DNA of 64,000 nucleotides from Cylicocyclus nassatus (taxonomy: Eukaryota; Nematoda; Chromadorea; Rhabditida; Strongylidae): contig CATQJL010000112.1 in the NCBI GenBank assembly GCA_958299035.1, positions 50,698,491-50,762,490 of the forward strand. Direction: 5' to 3'. The position numbers were made by a program, and so were the translations under genes. The notes under the pieces were generated by a model. The model did no database searches. It had not been told where the DNA came from and worked only from the letters and a program-made list of their open reading frames with translations. Positions 23,400 through 36,022 of this stretch are shown here, in pieces; position 1 is the stretch's first letter, and every line of letters starts with the position of its first letter.

Positions 23400-26146
23400 A
23401 TGGAGACAGATTAATCACAAAAATCTTTGAAAATAAGAGAAATAAGGTATTTTTTCGGTAGAAACACATGGGAATGAACTGTTGAAATAATTGCTCATGG
23501 TGTGGCTAACTTCCCCGGCTATATGTTACGCGGAACGGAAGTTCTTTACTTTGAGAAATTTGGTGACCTCTGAATCCTTGACCTATATGGCTCTGATTTC
23601 TAGTCATAGAAATTGCGCTTTGATGCATAGTCTTCACCACACATTTATAAGCTATTCACAGAGAAGGAAGCTACGATTACAACGCTTAGAAATTCGCAAA
23701 AAATTTCTCGGTCTAAAAAACTTGATTGCCGGTAGTTAACCGCGATACTATAGGAACTCGAAAAGCAGTAAGCCATACAGAAATGTGAAGAGCTGCAGTC
23801 TCGCGCTAAAATGCATAAACAAAATAATCGTAAAATCATTTGCCAGGAAAATTTCCCTCTTTCCGTTTTTTTTTGCAGAACACAAGTCCACCTGAAAAAC
23901 GACATAGTTTTATTTTGAAGCGAGTTTTAGTTTTTTGACTCAGGGTGTTTTGCAAAAGGAAAGTCAGCTTCAAGAAGTCTTCTTTCTGCTACTATTTTTT
24001 CGTTAATTTTTGTTTTGATTCACATGCGAGATGTAATAGTTGGGCAGACCTTTTGCCATGAGAAAGTTTTACACATGTTTTCCTGCTAGCTAGTAGAATT
24101 TAGTATTGAAAGCAAACTGATCTACATTTTGAGCGCAATGTTTGAAAGCTTCGCTCGAAGTGGGCAGCCTACACAATTTGCTACCACGACTCTACCACAA
24201 AAGCGCTGACTTTCTTCTATTTTTGGACATGAATTTAGTTTTGGATTTAAAAAGTATCGATTTCAGCAGTTAACTTTTAATTGGGAATATCTGCTTAGCC
24301 TTGCATTTTGCATATCCTAGAAAAGATGCGAAGCAGCTTACTTTTGAAACAAGGTTGCTAGAGGTAAGCTGCACGTCCTAATGGGAATTTCTTATGAGTA
24401 AAGAGAAAATTTAAGCCTATAAACTGTTAACTTATAATCGACGAAAGACATCGTAGCAAGAAGGTCAGCGAACAACCAAGATGCACATTTTTGGAATACC
24501 CTGTAGGTAATGGAATTACTTGTTTTTGCTGAGCCACGTGTTTTATGGGTAAAATAATGGGATCTTCAACAAAAATGATTCCATAAAACTCCAAACTGCA
24601 GACTAGTTGACTCTTAAGACAGTATCTTAGGCTTAAAAGCACTGTCCAACTTAAGTTAAGGGTTTTTGGCTTTTAGAAGCTTACGATAGTAGGACCCCCT
24701 ATCAAGCCAATGCCGAAATTGCGGCGTAAAATGTCGCTTCAGAAGCGAGAAAAGCGCTTCGGAAAAGCGAAGAGGCATGAAGAACCCAAGTCAGAACCGC
24801 CCCTCCAATGCCCGCCCATTCGTCCGCGCTCATCCAATCACCGTTCCGGAGAACCGCCTTGCGGATTCTCTGATACGGGGATTATTGGTGTTTTCGAGGA
24901 GGTCTCCATCTTCGGAATCAGCGACACGAGAAGACCACGAAACGACTAAGACATGGAAGTCGAGAATCTGGGTGGAGCTTTTGGGTCGAGATTAGTGACC
25001 ACCGTGAACTGACAAGAAACCAGCACATATGGTTTTTTATAAGCTGCGAAGCTTTTCTAGATGTTATGTCATATCATGTACCTAGTCGAACCCTAACTAT
25101 CAAAATTGATTTCCCGAGTGAGTAAAAAAACGTGCAATGTCAGTATAAACTTCATTGACTCAATTAACAGCATAAAACACAAAAAAGGCGCAATATGTAC
25201 ATAGAAGTTGAAATTTTACCTATATCTACAGATTTACGCAGATCAAATACAAGTAATCACAATCAAGACCACTCAGAGTTTCATAAACATAGCATTCTGG
25301 AAAAGTTAGTCCTAACGAGAGCATTTTTTGTTGTTCATTCAAAGCTCAAAGAACGAAGGTCAGCATGTAACTAGAGAAGAGAATGGAAAGATATTGATTT
25401 TTACCCATATTCATAGAAGATAGTGGGAGAAGAGTGGATAAGGACAAAAGCAGCAGGAATTGATTGACTGAGTCAACAAAATGAGCAAGATCTTCAGTAA
25501 GCTACGATGAAAATAACCGGCTGGATTGGACAAGTAGAAATCTACTGAGGTGCGCTAAGCCGCTGAATCACGGATGCTATGGTTTGCTTCAAGCTCAATA
25601 CGGCCCTTGAAATACAATGGGGTAATTACAAATGACTGCGAAACGGTTTGATGCACAGACACCGCACATGACTTATAGGCTGAAGAAATGGCGAGACAAA
25701 CGTGAAAAACACATGACGGCATGGTCCCGATAACGAGAGTGCAGCGATACACTTGGTTCGCGAACTGAACCGCATTGATTTCTCGCTATTGGTCATAAGA
25801 AACGGCTGATGTACTAGTATCCGCACAACACATGCCTAAACAAATGGTACATTTACTTAAAGAGACTACAGCTGAAGAAATAAAGCTACATTAACTCTCA
25901 TAAATGGCTTTGCACTAGATCTTGCAAACAAACAGACGTAGTGCTGAGAAAACTCACAAAATTATTGATATTGTTGCAAATCTTCATGAAAAGAATGGTG
26001 GGAAGTTGGCAGGATGCGATGACATAAGTTGTTGATGTCAAACCGTATCATCTATAAGTAATACGCACGATATTCAAGCTGATATCACTACCGATAACAG
26101 ATCTATCAGTCAACGACTACTAATGATTCAATTGTGCTCAGTATAA
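23400..26146. other. Intergenic between oxidase and UBE2W, no supported gene
   Basis: Two overlapping plus-strand frames at 24710-24995 are basic and Arg/Pro-rich and sit in a GC-rich patch unlike their neighbours; they were not recognised and lack clear splice sites. The remainder is AT-rich with no motif. Both flanking genes are on the minus strand, so promoter and 3'-end signals are expected but were not identified. Confidence 0.4.
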
Positions 26147-28739
26147 CTAACCGTGAAACCACCATCGTGTCTTACTGGGATTTTTGTTACACGTTCGTAC
26201 ATACAACGCATTGTCTGGCGGTCGTTTCTGGAAAATTATTGCAAGTGTTTGTAAGAACGTGAAGTCCGGAACACAAAAAAAATTCAGAATTTAGAGTCAT
26301 TTCGGCACCTTTTCTCGAGCAGAAGATAACATGGACAAAATTGAAAGGCACACGGCTTGCACACTCAAGGCTGGAGTCCAATCCTCCGAAAGAATTGACA
26401 GGCAGATATGACCGTTGGAATAGACGTGCGGATGAACAGGTATATTTTCGCCAACAAACATAACCTAAACTAATGTTTTATCCTACTCTTTGATATAACA
26501 CTTCGCTCAACTACCTCTGGGGAATTGAAAGGATACTGTTGAGAAAAGCGGAACTGCAGCGAAAACTTCTCGCCTTCATAGAGAGTACCTGCTGCGCCTA
26601 TTACGTCCACTCGCCATTGTCTGGAATAACAAGGTAACCTGCCTGCCACCCAAGAGCTATTTCCATACATTACATTTACTGATCGAAAAGTGAGCAACAA
26701 GTTAACTGAGGTTTAGCTTTATAAAGAAGAGACCGTTCACCCATGTGCACGTGTGTACGGTAAAGCTCACCCTAGGATGATCAAATGGTGTAAAGGAAAA
26801 ACGTGAGTAAAAAAAACGTTAGATAGACTTTTTTCAAAGTACGAAGAAGGCCAACAGCAATTCATTTTCACTATATATAAAAATAGAATAGAGGCTAAAT
26901 AATAACATGCAAACAGCTTTCCCTCGTTGGAATACTTGGTAAAGCTTCGTACCATTTATTTCTAGTTCTTGCGTAAATGCGTAAACCCTCATTTTCATCA
27001 CTTTTCATCTCCCAAAAACATTGCAAACCCCATTCGAAACACGGCACTCCATCACATGTTGCGCCAAGATAGGGTAACTATGGAGAAAGTGAATGTTGAA
27101 ACTTCAATTATATTATGTACACAGGCCAAACGCAAGCCCAAGAACGGGAACAACTGGTCTGTTTGAGTTATAAGACTTGAGGCAACCGGCTTTCTCTTCG
27201 TAAAAGGCGAGATGATACACTACACAAAAATTAGGAAAGTTTGTACAAACAATTTTCGAAAATGTGGCTCGCACCACGGCTTCTTCCAAAACAGTAAAGC
27301 TACAGGCTTGACTGAAACTTGGGGGCCGCATGCATTGCATCTTCGCGGGGGAGGGGATCACAGCTTCAGAAGAAAGCTTCATATCCTGAAGCTCTAGATA
27401 TCTGGATTTCACGCTGTCTACCTATCCGTAAGTAATCCCACCATCCTTCACTATGAACATCTTGAACGGGAGCAAAAAGCTGTATAAGCCGCATTTTCCG
27501 GCTATTCGTATGATTCCCTGATAATCCCCCGCGGCCGAACGTCTTTTGTTCAAAGTCATTTTTTCCCTTCAATGTTAAGGACAACCTTCCAATGTTGTAC
27601 TATTATCTAATCCAACAGTGCTAAGCATACTGCTGGAGAGAACAAATGAGTTCTTGGAATAACGAATATTTCGATAAACCCCAACTTTCGACTTGTGGTT
27701 CGTTGCAAATTTCATAACTTCGTAACATCACTTGTTCTTACCGAAAACATGATTAGCACGGTCGAGTTAGATAAATGCACTACTTTGGAATGTTTTTATT
27801 GTCTTCGAAAGTAGAAAAATGACTTCATAAAAAAGGCTGCCAACAGCAAGGGATCAGGGGATCGAACAAAAAGCTGAAAAACGCGGCTTGTACAGCTTCT
27901 TGCTCCCGTTCAAGAGGTTCATGGCAAAGAATGGTGGGAGTACTTACGGATAGGTAGACAGCCTGAAATCCTGATATCTGGAGCTTCAGGAAATGAAGCT
28001 TTCCTGAAGCTGTGATTCCCTCCCGGGTGGGGATGTTAATGCATGCGACCCTTGAAATCCCAGAGAAATCTTTCTTAAAGCATGGCCCACCCACGCCCTC
28101 ATTTCGAAAAAAAAAATTCAGTGGCTTCTCATATTGGATTGCAAAAAAACCACTGCTACTCACATTATGAGCGGTGCCATTGAATGTCAGATATTTCTAC
28201 TAAAGTTAAAACTACTAGATTTTCTACAGAAAGCAATTCAGTCAACCATAATTAAACAGTCAAAGAAAGATATAAAACCATGTACTAATGCAGCAACACT
28301 ACTGACGTTCAAAATGCTATAGAGAAGCAAAACTCATCCAAAGTTTTTGAGTCAGCAGAAAAAGCTAACAAGTATATGCAAGCAAAACTACCTATCACAA
28401 ATAGTCAGAATTTGACCTAAAAGTATTTATAGTACGCAGGTAACAGCCAAGAAGCACGACTAAGTGGAGAAATCTTGCGGTAGTGAAAGAAAAAAAATGG
28501 CGCTGAAATACTTAGACCAAAAGAAAGCAGGCATGAAAAGAGAAAAGAAACGGCAAAAAAGAAAAAGAAAAACTAACAGCGAGCAACTTATATCCATCAT
28601 TAATGGTTCAAAATGAAGTGAGAACTAACTTCAAATCAGAGCTAGCTGCATCTTTGTTCACAACGATTCCCGTGGGTGGCTCAGTGGATAACTGTTGTAG
28701 TTCCTTCATCAAGCGACGACTACTCGCATCCAGCGACAT
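26147..28739 (-). CDS. UBE2W: Ubiquitin-conjugating enzyme E2 W, 4 exons, 150 aa
   Basis: E2 enzyme that transfers ubiquitin; UBE2W members are known for modifying protein N-termini. Minus-strand exons: 28739-28630, 26620-26515, 26464-26309, 26227-26147. Phases 2, 0 and 0 agree; total 453 nt. Visible signatures: an N-terminal helix with RRLMKELQQL, the WRVDV..GAAGTLYEGEKF core, the PF.SPE strand, HPHVYSNGHICLSIL with the catalytic Cys at about residue 93, W..ALSVQ, and an RPPDN..YVRTCNKNP..T.WW tail. The HPH motif in place of the usual HPN of E2s is diagnostic for UBE2W. The length matches the human protein (151 aa). The C-terminus ends WWFHG, slightly different from the usual WWYHDD. Start: the first Met in frame at 28739, giving the family length. 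Intron 1 (26621-28629) hosts the foldback element at 27322-28051. Confidence 0.93.
27322..28051. mobile_element. Foldback TIR element, family G, copy 1, 730 bp
   Basis: Ends GGGGCCGCATGCATTGCATC / ..AATGCATGCGACCC, flanked by TTG on both sides (27319-27321 and 28052-28054). Most of its length is inverted repeat: GATCACAGCTTC, GCTTCATATCCTGAAGCTC and CTACCTATCCGTAAGTA all recur inverted. A 711-bp sister copy is at 42269-42979. Lies in UBE2W intron 1. Non-coding. Confidence 0.8.
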
Positions 28740-30379
28740 CGCGAAAACGCTAGATATCAAAAGTGATTAGGAAGCGCTGATGACGTTGAAGAATAAGAGT
28801 CCCACCTTGATCCCTTCTGCTGTCAATCGATAACCTGTCAATGGGTGTAACTGAATATGCACTAGGCTAATAAAGGCAGGGTGATCTTAAAATGTAAGTA
28901 ATAAAAATGAAACATCACTTCACTGCAATCACTCGATGCTATCATCAATGATAAGAAACATGCACGGACAGCAAGTGTGATGTGATAGATCGAAGTAAGT
29001 ACGCAAGCTATAGTAGTAGTATTTGTCTTAACATTAGACTTGACAGCTTTATCGATGCATAGCAGTTTGATTAATGGCATCAAAGGGTCGTCATACATGT
29101 TAAGTGAGTGATTACAACAGCAGTATCGATCAAACAATCTCAAATAGCAGTCGCTGACAGCGGATCACAGCCCGATGTTAAGACACTCTAACAAATGGTG
29201 CATAAAAGATAAGCTTTTTGAGAGTTCTCATGAACAGCCGTTCCTTAGGTCAAAGATCAAGCGACGTATTTGATGACGTCTGTATCACAAATTTGCACGC
29301 AAAACGGTCGCGAGGAACAACGTTCATTGAAAGAAGTACACGGGTGGTTCTGGAATCTTTTCTGATCAATTCTGTACGACCAGCAAGCCCGAAATAGCAA
29401 TGACATTCAAAGGATAACCCATAGACGACTGCACAAAAGAAATGAGTCATCACCTAGTAAAGATTACGATGGATATTTGATTTTTTCGCGCATGCGTTCT
29501 CACGCATAAAGACGCAAGTTCTTAAGACTGTGAAGCTGAGAATATTGCAGTTCCTCGATTGTAACTCCAAAAGCAAATATCCAACTGCACTAACGGATAG
29601 TGATTTTTCAATTTTCAAAAATGAAGGATTGGTAAATTTGTTAACCTTGATAGGACACAGATTCACACAAACATGAAGCTGTGATAATCCTTCATAAGAG
29701 ATGTGAAATTACCACATAAGATAACAGTCAGAGGGTAAGCACAGTTGCAATCCAGATATGTAGTGAACTGACTGCCACAGTTCCTTTACGACAAACACAA
29801 AAGCAAAAACATCTTTATTTTATACCAGCATAACAAAGTAATAAAATAAAAGCAAAAGCAACCTCCGTTAAGAATCTACCCGTATTAAAAAAAATTAATG
29901 TCGAAAAACAAAATGATCTTCCACAGAAAACAGCAGCACTCGTCTTACCATAGACCTGTACCCGATAAGGAAAACGATTACGTATCATGCAAGTGGTCGT
30001 CACGGAACTGTACAAAGACAGTGGAAATCAATAATAGAAACGTGCTTGTTGAACTAAAAATGTTTGCACTTCTTCCATGATGGCAAGTGCTTACATAAAA
30101 TCAAGGAATCAGCTGTAGGAAGACCGCCTTGACGTCTGTAACGATGCTAAAGGCAACAAAAGCGTTCAACATGTCGAATCGTTATTCGAAAACAATCTCA
30201 AAACAACAAGAAACATGATCCTTCCAAGGATTTTAGATCGACTACCTCATTCTTCTACATACTGAGCTAGTACGATGGTTTCCTTGCTACAAAACAGACA
30301 TTTATAAGGAGGTAGGCTAAGCTATGAGGCTATAGTCATGACCAACAATTCGAAAAAAGCTGTATCCCTCATTTTGCTC
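28740..30379. other. Intergenic between UBE2W and MED7, no gene seen
   Basis: Open frames are short, with no splice support or recognisable motif. Both neighbours are on the minus strand and about 1.6 kb apart, too far for a classic nematode operon. TTTATT at about 29815 would be an AATAAA on the minus strand, but its link to MED7 is uncertain. Confidence 0.4.
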
Positions 30380-33300
30380 CTAATACTCGCTGAGCAAATT
30401 CGCATCGGCACTTCGCCGCTGCTTCAACTGAGTTCGTGACGGTCGTGGTCCTAGCTTCAATGCTGACATGGATGTAGTAGCTTCATCGACGTCAGTCTGA
30501 ATCGAGATAGATTAGCGCGAAAGAAATCACTCACTTTTTACTTTCTTTTCGATCGAAAACGCTGTATAAGTTTTCTTCAGCATTTGTGAAATTCACCTGC
30601 AAGTTCGTGCTCACTTGGGAATGGCTTGACTCGCGGGTGATCGCACTAGGATTTCCCAAATAAGCCCGCTGATAAAAATTGTGGAGAATATTGATATTGC
30701 ACGCTTACGCTGTTTATTAGGGATCGTTCAGACCGCGCCTGTACCCGCCCAAATACGCCCGAATACGTCCAAATACGTCCAAATACGCCCAAATACGTCC
30801 GAATACGTCCAAATACGTCCAAATACGTCCAAATACGTCCGAATATGTCCAAATACGTCCGAATACGCCCAAACCCGCCCGAACGCCGAAACTGTCAATG
30901 CGCAGCAAATTGCATGCAAATTGGCATATTGGAGCACGCGTGGAATACTGCGTGCGTGGTGCATATATGGTAGCCGCACGTAGCTCGACGTTACATACCG
31001 ATTTTCATATGCGACTAGCGGGATTACAAAGATCAATCGACTTTGCGTCTGTTTTTATTTCTTCTCATGTTTGCTGACTCTAGGTGAGTTCTAACTTTCG
31101 TGCTGTGCGTTTTCTTTTCTTTTGAGCATGACGATCTTGTTGAGGTAATGCTTTGTTCTGTCTATGAGTCATTTCTTTCCATATTGATCTGGTGCAATAA
31201 AAAGGCCCGGTCTTTGCTCAAAAGCGCCCAAATTTTTCTGTCTTTCTCTGGAGGAGAGATAGGAGTGAAGAGAGATTCAAAAAACTTGAGCGCTTTCGGG
31301 CGCTTTTGAGCGAAGTCTGGCCGGGGCCGAAGAGGTATTCTAGTCATCTTTACGCGTTAGGCATACTGTCCCTGTAAAGTATAAACAAAAAGTTGACATC
31401 GCACGTACTTAGAAAACAGACAAACAAAATGTGCATATTCTACTCATTCCAGATCAATATGGAAAGAAATGACTCATAGACAGAACAAAGCATTACCTCA
31501 ACAAGATCGTCATGCTCAAAACAAAAGAAAACGCACAGCACGAAAGTTAGAACTCACCTAGAGTCAGCAAACATGAGAAGAAATAAAAACAGACGCAAAG
31601 TCGATTGATCTTTGTAATCCCGCTAGTCGCATATGAAAATCGGTGTGTAACGTCGAGCTACGTGTGGCTACCATATATGCACCACGCACGCAGTATTCCA
31701 CGCGTGCTCCAATATGCCAATTTGCATGCAATTTGCTGCGCATTGGCAGTTTCGGCGTTCGGGCGGGTTTGGGCGTATTTGGACGTATTCGGACGTATTT
31801 GGACGTATTTGGACGTATTCGGACGTATTTGGGCGTATTTGGACGTATTTGGACGTATTCGGGCGTATTTGGGCGGGTACAGGCGCGGTCTGAACGATCC
31901 CTTAGAACCGCGTTACAAAGAAATGAACTACTCATGTAGTCAGTCACTTATTTTTCACAAAAGTTGCTTGCTATGAATCCCGACCATAAGTACAGAACAA
32001 AATCGAAGAAGCTTAATTCTGTTGATGCAATGTTATTCACTGCACTGCAGAGAAGGAAGTGATCTCACAAGGGAACCGTGTCGAGTCGAAGTGGCCTTTC
32101 CAGATGAGACCCATACTGCCTTGAAGAGTATTAAGCGGTGATTCCAAATCTGCCTTCCAAATCTGCCAAGCGCCTCTGGACGCCGAGTTATGAACGTTCT
32201 TCGGATCAAAAAATGAATGCAGAATTTAGGTAAAATTGATTGTTACAATCTTTCTAGCGCTCAGATAAAGCAATGTTAGGTATTAGCATATTAAATAAAA
32301 TGTATCCATTGCATAAACAGCTTTGATACTTGACACTGGATCATTTGAGCAAATTTGGGCGATTTTGCTTCAGTTTTGCGTTCAATTTTTTGACCTGAAA
32401 AACGAGCATAACTCGGCGTCCAGAGGCGCTTGGCAGATCCGGAAAGCAGATTTGGAATCACCGATTAATGCTCTTCAAAGCAGTATGGGTCTTACCTAGA
32501 AAGGCCACTTCGACTCGACACGGTTTCCTTGTCAGTATATTAGCGAAGCTAACATCTGCGTGGGGTTAGGTGAGATATGCACATTGATCACGTGTGCAGA
32601 GTAGCTGTGCACTTATAGGAAAGATGGAAAGCTCATTTTAGTGCATAGATGAGGGAATTAGCTGATGACGAATTATTCAGCCGATTACGGTAATAGTGTA
32701 TCTAAGGAAGAAAACCGCCGAGTAATGCAAGATGCCTATTGGGCAAGTGAACTGGAAAACAAAATTGAGGCGTACCATTTACCTGTGGTAAATGATATAA
32801 GAGATCCGAAAAGCAGTGTATCACAGCAGACAGACCAATGTCGATCACATAGAAACAGTAAAGACAACAGAGACAAGAGAAGTGCATGAGATAGCACTAA
32901 AATTAGAAGATGATAGACATGATGTTCCCTCAAACTCATATCTCGATTCTTTACGAGTGTCAACAGAGGTTTCTAGTTTTTTTTTTATGGAACCGCGCAC
33001 TCACTGCGTCATTCACTCCTAGCAATGATTGTATTGCATGTTATTCATCTACTTTGCCTCCACATGTTATTCGTTCTACTTTTCCAACATTCAACTACGG
33101 CAAATCGAGATTAAGGCGAACAAGTGATGATCAAATGTTGTTGATTACTATGAGAGCGTCATTTTCTCGATGCTTCAGGAAAATTCATAAGACCGTGCAG
33201 CTAGTTACCAAGGTACTACATGGAACTGATTCATGTGCAAGCTTCTAGTTGTTTCTCCCAACTGAGCTATACGCGTGTGATCGCTCAACTGAGCTGCAGT

Positions 33301-35737
33301 AACAATAGTCAGATGGTCATCGTTTTGAAAATGGGAAAACATCTGCTCGCCAAGAGATAAAAATTAACCCATGCCGATGTAAATATTGACACAAACAGAT
33401 TCCAAATAATTCTTCAGACAAGTTCCTGACAGATTGGCGCGGTAACGCGAATCGCGTTAGAATCCCCGGGTTTTTGAGTGTATCCCCCCGGAAACAACCA
33501 TAAGATCTGCAGCGCAAGCTCAAAAATAGATGCAAATTGGAATGAAGAGTCTCATGGAAGCGATTTTAGAAATGATTAGTGTACAGAAAGCGAAACTAAA
33601 AAGTTTGTTACCTCTTACCTTGTAAGCAAAACTTATTTAGATCAAAAAGCTCACAAAGACACTTTTGAAATCGATTAAAATGAATTGGCTTTTCGTTCCC
33701 TATGTGCTTTTCATTACCGGCAAGCATTTTCGACCTACCTCCATTTTAACAAGTGTCGGCATATTCTCTTCATCTGAGTCAATATCGATTCCTGTTAAAG
33801 GTGATGGACGAGGAACTGGCGTAAGCTTCAAGTCGGAAAGGGAAAGCTCTTCACGTAGCGCTGCTTTCCCTGCCGTTAAATGCCCTCTGCAATGTGCAAT
33901 CATTGATGTTTCTCATAAAGTTTGTAACTCAAGAAAAAGCGACTGTGACCATTCAAACTTTCAGGAAGTTTACCTCATTAATCCCTTTACATTCCATTCA
34001 CTACCATTATTGACTTACACGCGCAGATTTGGTCTGATAAAACAATTATAATTAGAGGTCACAACAAAGTTGAAAAGAAACAATTAAAGGGTCGCGAAGG
34101 GGTAAATGACAAAAGAAGGCCATAAAGAGCAAACCACAAAAAGAAGGTTTGAGAGTACATAAAGAGCCGGTGATCGTAATTAGTCGCATTCTAAACTAGG
34201 ACAACCAAAATGCAGGATGATAGGCATGCTTGTGCAAAGAATCGCGAGGCGATTTTGGGGGGACCTCAGCGAGATAAGTGGTTTGAAAAAACAACAATTA
34301 GGATGGGAATTACATAACTTGTTCAGGGTGTCAAAACAAATTGAACTGTAGAGCTAAACTAACTTACTTGAACCTTTCTACAGTCTTTTTTAATTCCTTA
34401 AGTTGCTGACTTTGCATCATTCTCAATGTATCACGAGCCTGAAATATAAAATTAAGCGAATATAAACGAGCAAGTGCGGTTGTGTTTCTGCGGAGCAAAA
34501 TAAGATATAAGGTATCTCAAGGTCTCAATGAAGAAAATTCGTAAATTGAACTACGCTATGTAGGTACATCAGCTATTCACACTTTATAGCCTTTCGAGTT
34601 CTAACCTGCAGCGGTCGATATTCGTTGATGAGATGATGCATGTTGATGAAGATAGTCTGTATGTCATTAATCTTCTCATTTCTTTCCGGGTTATCTGGAC
34701 ATCGGACTAAGATATCCAGCAAATCGAGAAAAGCCACGACCACACTCCTAAACTTAGCAGAAATTGGGATGAGGCAACAGTGAAAAGGCACATAAAACGT
34801 GAGTGATGCTATTACATGTTATGTACAGAAAAGCATAATGGTTGAAAGCTGATCTTATGTGTAACAAGCAAAGCAAACAAAGATAACAGCGCTTCACAAA
34901 CTCCGCCTTACAATGTTATATATACTAGAAGATGGGGCATCCCGTTATAATAACAAGTCCAAGACAGCATCATGGAGAAGGTGAAATCAGCTTTACTCAG
35001 TTATTCCGCTGATAAGCACTCCACTGCGCCCACCCGATCTCCGATCAGCAGCAGATATAACAAAGCATCTCTTACTCATGGTTATCTTTGATGAGCGGGC
35101 ACCGTGACAGAAAAAAAAGAGAGAAAAATGAAACGATCACAAATGTAGCAGACTGCGCTCGAAATTTGAAGGTACGTATGGAGGCAGAATAAATTTATGC
35201 AGCCTCTTTCAGTCTGCACTTGATGTATGCATAGAAATTTCCCCGAAATTTCCATTTCAGTCAATTGTCAAGATGTCAAAAAACCAATGTCTAACAGACG
35301 TTGAGAACCTCGTTTCAGCTTGAAAAATCCGTTTTGAAAAAACCGAAAAAATGGGGTGGCGCTACCTGTTCAATTTTTTCATCTCTGTCTTCCAGTCGTA
35401 CTTCGTCGGGTACAGTTGCTTTATGTTTTGCGAAGCAAGCGATCTGCAAACTTTGACATGAAAAATATGAGAAGAAGAATTGAGAAAAGAAGTTCGGAAA
35501 CGAAAACAAGACGGGGACCACGTTGGCATGGATTGAGATACACTAAACATACCTGATGATATCATCCTCCAAGCGATACTCTTCCCCAAATACGGTGAAT
35601 ACAGTCTGCACCGGTGGCGGTGGAAGCACAGCGCCCTGGCTGATTCGTTCAGTTGTGTAGTGCTGAGCATAGTCGGGTGGTGCGGGAAATGGACTGACAG
35701 CTAAAGCACCAGCTGCCTGGTTTGCATTTGCATTCAT
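30380..35737 (-). CDS. MED7: Mediator complex subunit 7
   Basis: Structural subunit of the Mediator middle module, bridging activators and RNA polymerase II in the nucleus. Minus-strand exons: 35737-35553, 35443-35366, 34747-34606, 34438-34368, 33886-33739, with phases 2, 2, 0, 2 and 0 that agree (208 codons). Family hallmarks: FPAPPDYAQHYTTERI, a Pro-run then FTVFGEEY, a SLASQNIKQLYP block, VAFLDLLDILVRCP and the invariant IFINMHHLINEYRP, then ARDTL. A probable last exon, 30496-30380, is reached in phase 0 through a good donor (GTAGGT) and acceptor (GATTCAG), ending in TAG and giving about 246 aa. The alternative is read-through of exon 5 to a stop at 33700 (220 aa). Start: ATG 35737 is 2 nt after a TTGCAG acceptor, as in spliced-leader trans-splicing. 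The last intron (30497-33738) contains two foldbacks (30720-31901 and 32068-32531). A MITE (35783-35982) sits immediately upstream of the start. Confidence 0.9.
30720..31901. mobile_element. Foldback TIR element with terminal 10-bp tandem repeats, 1182 bp
   Basis: Starts GGGATCGTTCAGACCGCGCC and ends with its inverse, flanked by TTA on both sides (30717-30719 and 31902-31904). Each end carries about 12 copies of a 10-bp unit, AAATACGTCC with variants AAATACGCCC and GAATACGTCC (30750-30870, and inverted 31760-31882). Inner arm sequence is also inverted, almost to the centre, where an unrelated MITE (31204-31328) is inserted. All long frames here are translations of the 10-mers and are not genes. 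A small relative with the same 19-bp end is at 37705-37837. Confidence 0.87.
31204..31328. mobile_element. MITE nested at the centre of the 30720-31901 foldback
   Basis: Ends GGCCCGGTCTTTGCTCAAAA and inverse (..TTTTGAGCGAAGTCTGGCCGGGGCC), with subterminal GCGCCCAAA / TTGAGCGCTTTCGGGCGC. The same family as 45037-45169. It sits at the axis of symmetry of the host palindrome. Confidence 0.72.
32068..32531. mobile_element. Foldback TIR element, about 464 bp
   Basis: Left arm from CAAGGGAACCGTGTCGAGTC and right arm ending GACTCGACACGGTTTCCTTG. Inside, AAGTGGCCTTTC, CCATACTG, GATTCCAAATCTG and CAAGCGCCTCTGGACGCCGA recur inverted. Lies in the putative last intron of MED7. Non-coding. Confidence 0.75.
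32600..33699. other. Putative MED7 intron segment with unassigned open frames
   Basis: A 74-codon plus-strand frame (32665-32889) has a protein-like composition rich in Asn, Glu and Ser but was not recognised and has no splice partner. A minus-strand stretch around 33610-33650 has a strong donor (ACAAG then GTAAGAGG) without an identified partner exon. Nothing is assigned. Confidence 0.3.
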
Positions 35738-35746
35738 TGCTGCAAT
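35738..35746 (-). promoter_or_regulatory. Probable spliced-leader acceptor of MED7
   Basis: On the minus strand AATTGCAG is followed by CA and then the MED7 start codon. A 2-nt untranslated leader after a consensus acceptor, with no upstream coding exon needed, is the usual pattern of nematode trans-spliced genes. Inference from position and consensus. Confidence 0.55.
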
Positions 35747-35782
35747 TATTAATGTGTGAAAGAAAATCAAAACGCATCTTGA

Positions 35783-35982
35783 GGCCCCGGACAGACTTCA
35801 CGCGATTTGATCGTCGCGACTCAATCGCCGACATTTCCATTCATTCTCATTTCACATTCAAAAATTTCGGGCTGGAGTATCACAACCGAAATGCAAGTTG
35901 GTCGGCATGGAATGATCTTGTCACAGTTGTCTCGTCGCGATTCAGTCGCGACGATCAAATCGCGTGAAGTCTGTCCGGGGCC
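35783..35982. mobile_element. MITE family A, copy 2, just upstream of MED7
   Basis: 200 bp with near-perfect 37-bp inverted ends GGCCCCGGACAGACTTCACG / CGTGAAGTCTGTCCGGGGCC, then GATTTGATCGTCGCGACTCA. Flanked by TGA and TAA. The left end is about 40 bp from the MED7 trans-splice acceptor, so it occupies the position of the promoter or leader. Confidence 0.85.
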
Positions 35983-36022
35983 TAACTCGGTAGGCGTAGC
36001 AAAGACTTGTGGACTAATTACG

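Noticed and set aside
30646..31947. Several overlapping frames with Tyr-Val-Gln-Ile-Arg-Pro-Asn-Thr type repeats on both strands
   Set aside because: Translations of the 10-bp tandem repeat in three frames, mirrored at both transposon ends.
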